Shown here: positions 16,407 through 25,425 of the stretch, in pieces
How positions within the stretch are numbered: position 1 is the first letter of the stretch
Layout: each line of letters starts with the position of its first letter
Source of the DNA: an uncultured Bacilli bacterium
Lineage (GTDB): Bacteria > Bacillota_I > Bacilli_A > RF39 > UBA660
Length of the DNA stretch: 48,478 nt
Assembly: GCA_947623935.1 (NCBI GenBank)
Contig: CANQIE010000005.1
Coordinates: forward strand, 1-48,478
Direction of reading: 5' to 3'
Made by a program: the position numbers and the translations under genes
Notes under the pieces: model-generated
The model's database searches: none
Seen by the model: the letters and a program-made list of their open reading frames with translations, nothing else
Told to the model about the DNA's origin: nothing

Positions 16407-17126
16407 ATGGATAAGATAGAACAGTTAAATAAATGGATTAAAGAATGCCAAAATATTGTTTTCTTTGGTGGAGCAGGAGTTTCTACTGAAAGTGGGATTC
16501 CGGACTTTAGAAGTAAAGATGGACTTTACAATCAACAATATGAATATCCTCCGGAAGAAATCTTAAGTCATACGTTTTTTATGAGAAATCCTCAAGCTTT
16601 TTATCAATTTTATAAAGATAAAATGAACAGTTTAAAGTATGCACCCAATATTACACATAAAAAATTAGTCGAACTCGAAAAAGAAGGAAAATTAAAAGCC
16701 ATTGTAACACAAAATATCGATGGCTTACATCAGAAGGCAGGATCTAAAACCGTTTATGAGTTACACGGAAGCATTTTAAGAAATTACTGTATGAAGTGTC
16801 ATACGTTTTATGATGCCGAAACAGTTTTTAAAAGCAAAGATATTCCTTTCTGTACTTGTGGGGGTATCATTAAACCCGATGTAGTACTTTATGAAGAGGG
16901 ACTTGATGAAAAAACGTTAACGAATGCTATTAAGGCCATTCAAAATGCTGATATGTTAATTGTTGCAGGAACTTCTTTAACCGTTTATCCAGCAAGTGGG
17001 TTAATTCGTTACTTTAAAGGAAAATACTTAGTTTTAATCAATAGAGATCCTACCACTTATGATGCTCTAGCTAGTTTAGTCATTCATGAAAATTTAGGTG
17101 ATGTCTTTTCTAAAATCAATAATTAA
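16407..17126 (+). CDS. cobB: NAD-dependent protein deacylase (sirtuin)
   Basis: A 239-residue Sir2-family enzyme that removes acyl groups from lysine using NAD. Motifs: FGGAGVSTESGIPDFRS (about residues 20-36, NAD binding), TQNIDGLHQKAG (101-112), the catalytic His120 in YELHGS, a zinc site Cys128, Cys131, Cys149 and Cys151, and VAGTSLTVYPASG near the C-terminal part (second NAD-binding segment). The length is normal for bacterial sirtuins. The symbol is used for the family. AAGGAG precedes the start. No clear operon partner. Confidence 0.95.
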   Translation: MDKIEQLNKWIKECQNIVFFGGAGVSTESGIPDFRSKDGLYNQQYEYPPEEILSHTFFMRNPQAFYQFYKDKMNSLKYAPNITHKKLVELEKEGKLKAIVTQNIDGLHQKAGSKTVYELHGSILRNYCMKCHTFYDAETVFKSKDIPFCTCGGIIKPDVVLYEEGLDEKTLTNAIKAIQNADMLIVAGTSLTVYPASGLIRYFKGKYLVLINRDPTTYDALASLVIHENLGDVFSKINN

Positions 17127-17142
17127 CTATTAGTTGACATAG

Positions 17143-17170
17143 GAAGAAGATAAAAATCTTTTTCTTTTTT
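17143..17170 (+). terminator. Weak terminator after the sirtuin gene
   Basis: Stem GAAGAAGAT/ATCTTTTTC, with one G-T pair and an AAAA loop, followed by T's. Confidence 0.55.
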
Positions 17171-17228
17171 TAGTTACTTTAATGCTATGGTATAATAATA
17201 TTATCTAAATAATTAGGAGAAAAGGAAA

Positions 17229-17840
17229 ATGAAATTAAATAGTAAAGAAGCACTAAATTTATTAAATGCGTGTAGAGGAAAAGCAATTAATGATGATTGG
17301 ATTTTACATTCCATTTGTATTGGCAATACAGCGAGTGTTATAGCAAAACATTTAAATTTAGATGAAGATTATGCTAAGACCTTGGGCTATATTCACGATA
17401 TTGGAAAAAGAGAAGGATGGAATCAGTATGAAGGGGTCCTTCCGCATGCTATAAAAGGATATAATTATATAAAATCCTTAGGCTATGATGATGATTATGC
17501 AGAAATATGTATTAAGCACTCTTTTTTGAATCATGATATCAATTGTCTTGCAAACGATCGAGACTATACGGATTCAAAAGATTCTCGTTATGAATTCATA
17601 AAACAAATTGTTCAAAAGGAAGATTCCATTTACGATAAAATTATTAATTTATGTGATTTAATGTGTTCTACAAAGTTAGATTTTATGGAAAAAAGACTAA
17701 TGGATTTATTGATTAGACATGGTGTTTATAAAAATACGCATTACCATTTACTTGAAGCACGTAAATTAAAAACTCAAATGGATGATTTATTGGGATACAA
17801 TCTGTATGATTTGTTTCCAGAATTAAGAGCGAATATTTAG
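17229..17840 (+). CDS. HD-domain phosphohydrolase
   Basis: A 203-residue HD-superfamily protein. The metal-binding pattern is His27 (WILHSI), the HD pair at 56-57 (GYIHDIGKREG) and a later His near 73 (LPHAIKG), followed by a helix with KHSF. These proteins hydrolyse phosphate monoesters or nucleotides; the substrate is not evident. It stands alone in front of the bile salt hydrolase gene with a gap of about 30 bases, so the two may be cotranscribed. TATAAT lies at about 17,191 and AGGAG before the start. Confidence 0.85.
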   Translation: MKLNSKEALNLLNACRGKAINDDWILHSICIGNTASVIAKHLNLDEDYAKTLGYIHDIGKREGWNQYEGVLPHAIKGYNYIKSLGYDDDYAEICIKHSFLNHDINCLANDRDYTDSKDSRYEFIKQIVQKEDSIYDKIINLCDLMCSTKLDFMEKRLMDLLIRHGVYKNTHYHLLEARKLKTQMDDLLGYNLYDLFPELRANI

Positions 17841-17869
17841 AAAAATTAATTGAAAGGATGATATAAATT

Positions 17870-18847
17870 ATGTGTACAGCAATTACTTACAATACGAAAG
17901 ATCATTATTTTGGAAGGAGTCTTGACTATGAATTTTCCTATCATGAGACGGTAACCATTACGCCAAGGAATTATCCATTTCAATTTCGATGTGGAAAAAA
18001 TATAGGTAAACATTATGCTCTTATTGGGATGGCTTATGTTTCGGATAACTATCCTCTTTATTACGATGCTGTTAATGAAAAAGGATTAGGTATGGCAGGA
18101 TTAAACTTTCCAGGAAATGCCTTTTATCATGAAATGCAAGAAGGAAAAGATAATGTTGCACCTTTTGAGTTTATTCCTTGGATTTTGTCTCAATGTAGCA
18201 ATGTTTCGGAAGCAAAAGCGTTATTAAATAACATGAATATTGTGGCCATTAACTTTAGTGAACAATTACCTGCATCACCTCTACACTGGATTATATCCGA
18301 TAAGGAACAATCAATTACCGTTGAAAGTGTCAAAGAGGGTTTAAAAATTTACGATAATCCGGTAGGCATTTTAACTAATAATCCTACTTTTGATAGGCAG
18401 ATGTTTAATCTCAATAACTATATGAGCTTGTCTCCTGATCAGCCGGTAAATCATTTTTCAGATAAACTTCATTTTGATATTTATAGTCGTGGTATGGGTG
18501 CTTTAGGTTTACCTGGAGATTTGTCTTCCGCTTCTAGATTTGTTAAAGCAACTTTTACTAAGATGAATTCTCTATCGGGAGATTCGGAGTCTGAAAGTAT
18601 CAGTCAATTCTTCCATATTTTAGGCTCTGTTGAACAACAAAGAGGATGTGTTCATTTAGGGGATGGTAAGTACGAGATTACCATTTATAGTTCTTGTGTC
18701 AACATGGATAAAGGAATCTACTATTATACGACTTATGAAAATAGTCAAATCACCGGTGTCGATATGTATAAAGAAGATTTAGAAGGATCTACGTTAGTCA
18801 ATTATGATCTGGTTAAAGGTCAACATATTTTAATGCAAAATGAATAA
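17870..18847 (+). CDS. Choloylglycine hydrolase family enzyme (bile salt hydrolase-type)
   Basis: A 325-residue Ntn-hydrolase. Met1 is removed to expose the catalytic Cys2 (MCTAITYNT). Arg16 (GRSLDY) and Asp19 occupy the usual active-site places, with LTNNPTFDRQ around residue 164-173 and the GALGLPGDLSSASRFVKATF segment (about 214-233) carrying the conserved Arg. These match bile salt hydrolases of gut Bacillota more than penicillin V acylases, but substrate choice cannot be settled by eye. The enzyme acts in the cytoplasm and has no signal peptide. It overlaps the next gene by 8 bases. AAAGGATG precedes the start. Confidence 0.9.
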   Translation: MCTAITYNTKDHYFGRSLDYEFSYHETVTITPRNYPFQFRCGKNIGKHYALIGMAYVSDNYPLYYDAVNEKGLGMAGLNFPGNAFYHEMQEGKDNVAPFEFIPWILSQCSNVSEAKALLNNMNIVAINFSEQLPASPLHWIISDKEQSITVESVKEGLKIYDNPVGILTNNPTFDRQMFNLNNYMSLSPDQPVNHFSDKLHFDIYSRGMGALGLPGDLSSASRFVKATFTKMNSLSGDSESESISQFFHILGSVEQQRGCVHLGDGKYEITIYSSCVNMDKGIYYYTTYENSQITGVDMYKEDLEGSTLVNYDLVKGQHILMQNE

Positions 18848-19298
18848 GCAAAAGAAGTCACTTTTAATCATAGGATTTTTAATCTTAATTTTAATGGTCG
18901 TTCTCTTAGGAATCTATTTCATTTTACCAAGAGCAAATAAAAGGGAGGAGGGGACTTTTATGATGAACGAAGTCAAAGTCATTATTGAAAATAAAACCTA
19001 TTCTGTTACCTTAGAAGAAAATGAGACTGTCGAAGCGTGGCTTTCCTTATTACCACAAGAATATTCTATGACAGAATTAAATGGTACTGAAAAATATGTC
19101 TATCTAGAAAATAGTTTACCTACTAAAAGTTATTCTCCTCAACATATTGAAAAAGGGGACCTCATGCTCTATGGAGATGATTGTCTAGTCGTATTTTACA
19201 AATCATTTGACACTTCTTATAGTTATACCAAAATAGGGCATATCGAAGGACTAGATGATTTAGGAAATGAAGATATAATGGTGCAATTTGAAAAATAA
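18840..19298 (+). CDS. Membrane-anchored cyclophilin-like fold protein
   Basis: A 152-residue protein with an N-terminal membrane anchor (about residues 7-29) and an outer domain that matches the cyclophilin-like family (PF18050). It has EAWLSLLPQEYSMTELNGTE (about 62-81), KYVYLENSLPT, GDLMLYGDDCLVVFYKSF (about 106-123) and YSYTKIGHIE, the usual series of strands. Members are often lipoproteins or membrane proteins beside flavodoxin or oxidoreductase genes; their function is unclear. Here it starts inside the last codons of the bile salt hydrolase gene, so the two are coupled, an unusual partner. A terminator follows the stop. Confidence 0.82.
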   Translation: MNKQKKSLLIIGFLILILMVVLLGIYFILPRANKREEGTFMMNEVKVIIENKTYSVTLEENETVEAWLSLLPQEYSMTELNGTEKYVYLENSLPTKSYSPQHIEKGDLMLYGDDCLVVFYKSFDTSYSYTKIGHIEGLDDLGNEDIMVQFEK

Positions 19299-19321
19299 GA
19301 AAGAGCATTCTTTCTTTTTTC
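19297..19321 (+). terminator. Terminator
   Basis: Stem AAGAAAGA/TCTTTCTT (19297-19304 and 19309-19316) with a 4-base loop, then T's. Confidence 0.75.
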
Positions 19322-19490
19322 TTGGGAACTTATTTCAAAAAATGGAATATATAATTAAAGAACTGCTTTACACAAAATACCATATTTGTTTTCGCTAAAT
19401 CCATAGCCTTTAAGTAGATAATTTGCTATAATATTAATGTTCGTTTATAAATACCCTTTGAAAGTAAAAAGGGGAAAGGAGACTAAAACC

Positions 19491-21251
19491 TTGTTAAAAC
19501 TTTTTAAGAATTTAAAGAAAAAAGATTGGATCCATATTTTTATTGGATTTTTATTAATTGCCTCTCAAGTATGGCTTGAGTTAAAGATGCCCGATTATAT
19601 GTCAGAAATAACACAGTTAGTGCAAACAGAAGGAAGCAAGATGGAAGATATCCTGGTAAACGGAGGCTATATGCTTTTGTGTGCCTTTGCCTCTTTAGTT
19701 TGTGCTGTTATTACAGGCTATCTCATTGCCAATGTTTCAGCACGTTTTTCTAGAAATGTTCGAAAAAAACTATTTAATAAAGCCCTTTCGTTATCGACTG
19801 CTGAAATTAAAGACTTTTCAACGAGTAGTTTAATTACTAGAACCACGAACGATATTACGCAAGTGCAAATGTTTATTGCTATGGGTTTGCAAATGTTAAT
19901 TAAAGCACCTCTTACCGCGATATGGGCAGTAACCAAGATTTTAAATAAGAGTTGGCAATGGAGTAGCCTAACCGCCCTTGCGGTAGTGATCTTGTTATCG
20001 ATGATTGCGATTATTTTAGTGATTGTCTTACCACGATTCAAGATTGTTCAAAAGTTAATTGATAAAGTCAACAATGTTACAAGAGAAAACCTAACCGGTA
20101 TCAGGGTAATTCGTGCTTTTAATGCGGAAAAATATCAAGAAGATAAATTTGAAGAAGTCAATAATAAACTTACTCGAACTCAACTCTTTAACCAAAGAAC
20201 CTTTGCCGTCATGGAACCACTTATGTTTTTGGTTATGAATGCGTTAACTTTATCCATCTATGTGGTTGGGGTCTACCTCATCAGGGATAGTGCACTTGCA
20301 GGAAAGATTACCTTATTTGGTGATATGGTTGTCTATTCTTCTTACTCGATGCAAGTCATTATGTCGTTCTTGATGCTTGCTATGATCTTTATGATTTTAC
20401 CACGGGCCAATGTTTCTGCTAATCGTATCAATGAAGTTATGGATAAAGAGGTATCGATTAAAAATGGTACTTTAAAAGAAGTGCCTACGAAAGAAGTAGG
20501 AACGATCGAATTTAAGCATGTATTCTTTAAATATCCCGATGCAGAAGAGTACTTGTTAGAAGATGTATCTTTTAAAGTTAAAAGAGGAGAGACCGTTGCC
20601 TTTATTGGCTCTACCGGAAGTGGTAAATCGACGCTTATCAATTTGATTCCACGGTTTTACGATGCTTCTAGTGGTGAAATTTTAATCGATGGAGTTAATG
20701 TAAAAGAATATGACCTCGCTTATTTGTACAATAAATTAGGCTATGTCCCTCAAAAAGCCGTTCTATTTAACGACACCGTAACAGGCAATGTTACCTATGG
20801 GGATAATGGTAAAGAAAAAACGAAAGAATTAGTTACTAAAGCTCTGGAAGTAGCACAAGCCAAAGAATTTGTAGACAAAATGGAACAAAAAGAAGATTCC
20901 CTTATTGCTCAAGGTGGAACCAATATTTCAGGAGGACAAAAACAACGCTTATCGATTGCAAGAGCCATTGCAAGAGAACCGGAAATCTATATTTTTGACG
21001 ACTCTTTTTCCGCTTTAGACTATAAAACGGATGCCACCTTAAGACATGAATTAAAGAAATATACGAAGGATGCCACTTGTCTCATTGTGGCTCAAAGAAT
21101 TGGTACCATTATGAATGCAGATCAAATCGTGGTTTTAGATAAAGGAAAATGTGTGGGTTTAGGAACACATAAAGAACTACTTAAAAAATGTGAAGTTTAT
21201 CGTCAAATTGCTTTATCACAATTATCAGAGGAGGAGTTAGAAAATGCCTAG
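19491..21251 (+). CDS. ABC exporter half, degenerate-site subunit
   Basis: A 586-residue half-transporter: six membrane helices (about 15-300) and an ATPase domain. Walker A is IGSTGSGKS, the signature is ISGGQKQ and Walker B reads IYIFDDSFSALD, with Asp in place of the catalytic Glu. Loss of that Glu in one partner is the mark of heterodimeric exporters such as TM287/288, LmrCD and BmrCD. The start is TTG 19491, preceded by AAAGGAG. An in-frame ATG at 19437 is rejected because TATAAT at 19427-19432 puts it at the transcription start. It overlaps the partner gene by 8 bases. Confidence 0.92.
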   Translation: MLKLFKNLKKKDWIHIFIGFLLIASQVWLELKMPDYMSEITQLVQTEGSKMEDILVNGGYMLLCAFASLVCAVITGYLIANVSARFSRNVRKKLFNKALSLSTAEIKDFSTSSLITRTTNDITQVQMFIAMGLQMLIKAPLTAIWAVTKILNKSWQWSSLTALAVVILLSMIAIILVIVLPRFKIVQKLIDKVNNVTRENLTGIRVIRAFNAEKYQEDKFEEVNNKLTRTQLFNQRTFAVMEPLMFLVMNALTLSIYVVGVYLIRDSALAGKITLFGDMVVYSSYSMQVIMSFLMLAMIFMILPRANVSANRINEVMDKEVSIKNGTLKEVPTKEVGTIEFKHVFFKYPDAEEYLLEDVSFKVKRGETVAFIGSTGSGKSTLINLIPRFYDASSGEILIDGVNVKEYDLAYLYNKLGYVPQKAVLFNDTVTGNVTYGDNGKEKTKELVTKALEVAQAKEFVDKMEQKEDSLIAQGGTNISGGQKQRLSIARAIAREPEIYIFDDSFSALDYKTDATLRHELKKYTKDATCLIVAQRIGTIMNADQIVVLDKGKCVGLGTHKELLKKCEVYRQIALSQLSEEELENA

Positions 21252-23568
21252 AAGACCTGTTCGAGGAGAGAAAGCAAAAGACTTTAAAGGGGCTATTAAA
21301 AGACTCTTTAAGGAACTTGCTTCTTTCAAAGTATTATTGATTTTAGGATTGACGCTTGCTGCTTTTGGCTCTATTTTATCGATTACGGCTCCTAACCGTC
21401 TTTCTGATTTAATCGATAAAATATCCGAAGGATTAGTGGTAAACACCGAGAACTTAGAAAAATTAACAGCTCATGTGCAAGAAAGTCTTTCCGAAGAAAA
21501 ATTAAAAGAAGAACTTCCTCTTTTATTAAACTTAAATCTAAATCAAGAAACACTTCTTGAAATCAATACTTCGACTAGTATTACGAATGAAGAAAAACAA
21601 GTTTTCCAACAATTCTTAATGGGAATGGATCCAAATGCTCCAGAAGAACTTATGCAAAAAATAGGTTCTTTACCAGAAAGCGTTTTAAATCTTCTTTTAA
21701 AACCCTCTACTTATAAAGGGATAATGATTTCGACCGAAGATAAATTATTTCTTTTAAATACTATGAATATGGAAGATAAAGAAAATCTTTCTAATCTTGT
21801 TCTTCCAGAATCCCTTGTTCAAGTTCTCTTTAGTGATGTTACGATTGATGATGTAACCATAACAGCAAAGGAGCAAGGAGAATTCCTTCAAGTGATGAGT
21901 ACATTAGATCAAGATGCAGATGCTTCTCTTCTTTATCAAAAATTAGATACCATGCCTTCTTCCATTCAAACGATTGTAGAGCCTCAATTTGATATGGAAG
22001 GTATTAAAAATATCATTTTATTCTTAGTGGGACTTTATCTTTTATCGGCATTGTTTACTTTTATTGAATCCCTTTCTATGACGACCGTATCCAATCGTTT
22101 TGCTAAGAAATTAAGAAGTAGTATTTCGCAAAAAATCAATAAACTTCCGCTCAAATATTTTGATAAGAATCAAACGGGAGATGTATTGTCTCGGGTTACC
22201 AACGATGTGGATACGATTGCTCAAAGTATGAACCAATCCTTTGCTACTTTAGTAAGTGCTTCTACTTTGTTCGTGGGAACTGTTATCATGATGTTTATCA
22301 CCAACTGGGTGATGGCTTTTACAGCGATTGGTGCTAGTGTCATTGGTTTCTTCTTCATGTTTAAAGTGTTAGGTAAATCACAAAAATATTTTATTCAAAG
22401 ACAAAAGTATTTAGGCGATATCAACAGTCATATTGAAGAAGTTTATTCAGGACTTAATGTGGTCAAAGTATATAACGGAAATGAGATTGCCAATGAAAAG
22501 TTTGATGTTTTAAATGAAAAAGTGTATGAAGCCAATCGTAAGAGTCAATTCTTATCTGGACTCATGATGCCCATGATGAACTTTATTGGTAACTTTGGTT
22601 ATGTTGCCGTTTGTATTGTGGGAGCACTTCTTACCATGAATCATGTCATTACTTTTGGAGTAATTGTTGCCTTTATGACCTATGTTCGTTTATTTACTTC
22701 TCCTTTATCCCAAATAGGGCAAGCCATGACTTCGTTGCAGACGACGGCAGCAGCCAGTGAAAGAGTATTTGAATTTGTAGACGAAGAAGAAATGGCTAGT
22801 CAAGAACACATTACGAAAGTTCTAGATAAGAGTAAAGTAAAAGGAAATATCGAGTTTTCCAATGTTCAATTTACGTATGCAGGTAATAAGTATCCTACGA
22901 TTAAGAATTTTAGTGCTCATGCTAGTGCAGGAGAAAAGATTGCGATTGTTGGACCTACGGGTGCTGGAAAAACGACGATGGTCAACCTCTTAATGAAATT
23001 CTACGATATCGACAAAGGGGATATTAAAATCGATGGGGTGTCGACTAAAGAACTTTCAAGAGAAAACATACATGACCTCTTTACGATGGTATTACAAGAT
23101 ACCTGGTTATTTGAAGGAACGGTAAGAGAAAACATTACCTATAATCGACCTAATATTTCTCTAGAAAGAGTTAAAGAAGTATCCGAAATTGTAGGACTTG
23201 ATCACTTTATTAAGACCCTTCCTCATGGCTATGATTCAATGATTACCGAAAACGATAATGTTTCAGCAGGCCAACGGCAACTTTTGACCATTGCTCGAGG
23301 TATGATTGAAGATTCCCCATTCTTAATCTTAGATGAAGCCACTAGTAATGTTGATACTAGAACGGAAGAATTAGTCCAAAAAGCGATGGACAAATTAACG
23401 GAAGGAAGAACCTCTTTCATTATTGCACATCGTCTATCGACTATTAAAAATGCTGATTTGATTCTAGTGATGAAAGGCGGCAACATTGTAGAACAAGGAA
23501 CGCATGAAGAATTAATGCAAAAGAATGGTTTCTATGCCGACTTATACAATTCTCAATTTGAATTATAA
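21244..23568 (+). CDS. ABC exporter half with repeat-containing outer domain
   Basis: A 774-residue half-transporter, about 190 longer than usual. The extra part lies between membrane helices 1 and 2 (roughly residues 50-255) and should face outside. It holds three similar helical units (about 113-160, 162-205 and 206-248), each ending in a PxSxxxx-type segment. The ATPase part has Walker A VGPTGAGKT, an atypical signature VSAGQRQ and an intact Walker B with Glu (LILDEATSNVD). So this subunit provides the catalytic Glu and the partner provides the good signature, the typical asymmetric pair. BmrD of Bacillus also has an outer domain at this place. A terminator follows. Confidence 0.92.
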   Translation: MPRRPVRGEKAKDFKGAIKRLFKELASFKVLLILGLTLAAFGSILSITAPNRLSDLIDKISEGLVVNTENLEKLTAHVQESLSEEKLKEELPLLLNLNLNQETLLEINTSTSITNEEKQVFQQFLMGMDPNAPEELMQKIGSLPESVLNLLLKPSTYKGIMISTEDKLFLLNTMNMEDKENLSNLVLPESLVQVLFSDVTIDDVTITAKEQGEFLQVMSTLDQDADASLLYQKLDTMPSSIQTIVEPQFDMEGIKNIILFLVGLYLLSALFTFIESLSMTTVSNRFAKKLRSSISQKINKLPLKYFDKNQTGDVLSRVTNDVDTIAQSMNQSFATLVSASTLFVGTVIMMFITNWVMAFTAIGASVIGFFFMFKVLGKSQKYFIQRQKYLGDINSHIEEVYSGLNVVKVYNGNEIANEKFDVLNEKVYEANRKSQFLSGLMMPMMNFIGNFGYVAVCIVGALLTMNHVITFGVIVAFMTYVRLFTSPLSQIGQAMTSLQTTAAASERVFEFVDEEEMASQEHITKVLDKSKVKGNIEFSNVQFTYAGNKYPTIKNFSAHASAGEKIAIVGPTGAGKTTMVNLLMKFYDIDKGDIKIDGVSTKELSRENIHDLFTMVLQDTWLFEGTVRENITYNRPNISLERVKEVSEIVGLDHFIKTLPHGYDSMITENDNVSAGQRQLLTIARGMIEDSPFLILDEATSNVDTRTEELVQKAMDKLTEGRTSFIIAHRLSTIKNADLILVMKGGNIVEQGTHEELMQKNGFYADLYNSQFEL

Positions 23569-23574
23569 TTTTTT

Positions 23575-23606
23575 AAAAGGCGTCTTTTAGGATGCCTTTT
23601 TAGTTT
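23575..23606 (+). terminator. Terminator after the ABC exporter pair
   Basis: Stem AAAAGGCGTC/GATGCCTTTT (23575-23584 and 23591-23600), with one G-T pair, then T. Confidence 0.75.
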
Positions 23607-23680
23607 ATAAAGATTGATTTTAGAAGGTGTTTGTGGTAGGATAAAAAGCATTAAGAATTAGATTTAAGGAGTGAATAAAA

Positions 23681-24133
23681 ATGAATAGACAAGATGCTAC
23701 GAGTTTCGTTAAAACGATTTTAAAAAATGGAGTCGATCATAATTTAAAAGTAAATGTGGTTAAAAAATCCATTCTCGATTATGCCAAGTATTTAAATAAC
23801 AATGAGATGGCTAGTAGAGAAGATATTGAGTATATTATAGGCTTAAGTAATATTACTTCAAGATTGTTAAAATTATTTAAGACTTCTTCTGATTTTGATG
23901 CGGTTTTTGATACTTTGACTGAAGTTAAACCAAAGAAACGGACTGCTTCTAACAATAGACCTTCATCTGTTGTTAGTAGATTTTTAGAAGATTATGATTG
24001 TGGACCAAGTCGTTCGTCAAGTCATGATTCTTGTGGTACTTCCATTGTAGATCATCGTAGTAGTTCTAGTACGGCCTATACTTACACCTCATCTTCCTGT
24101 GATAGCCCTAGATCAGGTGGTAGAAATTGCTAA
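23681..24133 (+). CDS. Ser/Cys-rich small protein, candidate RiPP precursor
   Basis: A 150-residue protein that I do not recognise. Residues 1-80 are an ordinary charged helical domain. From about residue 88 to the end the sequence is low in hydrophobics, with 15 Ser in residues 101-150 and four Cys at 107, 118, 140 and 150. Two are in CG pairs, and the C-terminus is SGGRNC. The stop lies inside the start region of a radical SAM gene (7-base overlap), and a second radical SAM gene follows. A leader-like N-terminus and a Cys/Ser-rich tail next to such enzymes suggest a ribosomally made, modified peptide, but this is inferred. It could also be a coat-type structural protein. AAGGAG precedes the start. 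Confidence 0.6.
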   Translation: MNRQDATSFVKTILKNGVDHNLKVNVVKKSILDYAKYLNNNEMASREDIEYIIGLSNITSRLLKLFKTSSDFDAVFDTLTEVKPKKRTASNNRPSSVVSRFLEDYDCGPSRSSSHDSCGTSIVDHRSSSSTAYTYTSSSCDSPRSGGRNC

Positions 24134-25425
24134 TTAAAGAATACTTTAAAAATGCTCAAGCAAATGCCCTTTGTAATACTTCGTATCCTTTAAGTGTATC
24201 CAATTGGGAAGAATATAAGAATTCTTCTATCGACTTATTTCAAGATGAAAAAGATCTTTGTTTCTATATCCATGTTCCTTTCTGTAAGAGGCTTTGTGCT
24301 TTTTGTGAGTATGTCAAATATCGGATACGTGATATTGAAAGTCAAAAGGTGTATCTAGCCCATTTAGAAAATGAAGTGATGCACTTTTTAGATACGCATC
24401 CTAATATTATGTTATATGGGTTTGATATTGGAGGAGGAACTCCTACCTCATTAGATGACGAAGTTTTTCAAGCACTTTTAGAACTTTATCAAAAAATACT
24501 TACGAAGTGTAGCGTAGTAGAAGATTTTGAACCCAGTATAGAAACTACATTTGATACTTTAACTAAAAATAAAATAAAGATGATTAAATCTTCTGGAATT
24601 GATCGAATTTCTTTAGGTATACAAACAACCAATTCTAAGATTTTAAAAAAGAATAATCGTATCTATGCTTCTTTAACGAAAATGCAAGAAGTCCTTTCTT
24701 TAATTAAAGAAGAAGGAATTTCCAAGGTCAATTTAGATCTCATGTATGGACTTAAAGACCAAACGAAAAAAGACTTACAAGATACGTTAAAAACGATTGC
24801 TATATTAAATCCTGAACAGGTCACATTATATGAAATGCGTTACAATATGGTCTCTTCTAAAAGAAATATTGATAGGCGAAAGATGTATACCTTTTATAAA
24901 TACTTATATAAACAGTTAAGAAAAATGGGGTATTATGCAACTTTCTCTCAAAATACGTTTAGTAAAGATTCTGTGGATAAAGGATTGTCTTCTTATTTGC
25001 GGTATCGCATGATTGAAAATATTTCTTATAAAGGATTTGGGATTTCTGCTCAATCAAAGTCTAGGATAGGTATCAGTTACAATATTGGAAAAACTAGAAA
25101 AAGTTTTAATGATTGTGTGAAAGATCCTTCTTTTAAAGTAGAAGATAATTATGTTTTACCTAAAGAAGAATTGTTTAGTAAATATGTTTCTATTAGCCTT
25201 TACTATGGCAGAATGAAGAAAAAAGTTATAAAGGAAATACTAGGAACTGAAATGGAAAAAGCTTATAAGGAAGAAATGGAGTTTCTACATAAAAAGAAAC
25301 TAATCAGGGAGAATGATGAAGAAATCTATCTTACTCCAAAAGGTTTTTTCTATTATGGGGCGATTGCATCTCTCTTTTATGCTCCTAAAGTGAAAGCGTG
25401 GTTAATCGAAAATGGAAATAAGTAA
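24127..25425 (+). CDS. HemN/HemW-like radical SAM enzyme
   Basis: A 432-residue radical SAM protein. The cluster motif is Cys53-x3-Cys57-x2-Cys60 (HVPFCKRLCAFCEY), with the AdoMet-binding GGGTPTS at 102-108, as in coproporphyrinogen dehydrogenase/HemW-type proteins. The C-terminal part ends in a HemN-like winged helix (KKLIRENDEEIYLTPKG). No other haem synthesis genes are present, so haem-related work is doubtful. It starts with TTG inside the end of the Ser/Cys-rich gene (weak GGTGG upstream) and so depends on coupling. It overlaps the next radical SAM gene by 14 bases. HemN-like enzymes also act as methyl transferases on peptides. Confidence 0.85.
   Translation: MLIKEYFKNAQANALCNTSYPLSVSNWEEYKNSSIDLFQDEKDLCFYIHVPFCKRLCAFCEYVKYRIRDIESQKVYLAHLENEVMHFLDTHPNIMLYGFDIGGGTPTSLDDEVFQALLELYQKILTKCSVVEDFEPSIETTFDTLTKNKIKMIKSSGIDRISLGIQTTNSKILKKNNRIYASLTKMQEVLSLIKEEGISKVNLDLMYGLKDQTKKDLQDTLKTIAILNPEQVTLYEMRYNMVSSKRNIDRRKMYTFYKYLYKQLRKMGYYATFSQNTFSKDSVDKGLSSYLRYRMIENISYKGFGISAQSKSRIGISYNIGKTRKSFNDCVKDPSFKVEDNYVLPKEELFSKYVSISLYYGRMKKKVIKEILGTEMEKAYKEEMEFLHKKKLIRENDEEIYLTPKGFFYYGAIASLFYAPKVKAWLIENGNK

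Noticed and set aside
19437-19439. ATG as start of the first ABC exporter gene
   Set aside because: It lies 5 bases after TATAAT (19427-19432), at the predicted transcription start, whereas TTG 19491 has a good ribosome site.
23681-24133. Reading the Ser/Cys-rich gene as a spore coat protein
   Set aside because: Not excluded, but the overlap with a radical SAM gene fits a modified peptide better; no other coat genes are near.
24127-25425. Calling the HemN-like gene a haem synthesis enzyme
   Set aside because: No other haem genes are present and it is coupled to a small Cys-rich gene and a second radical SAM gene.
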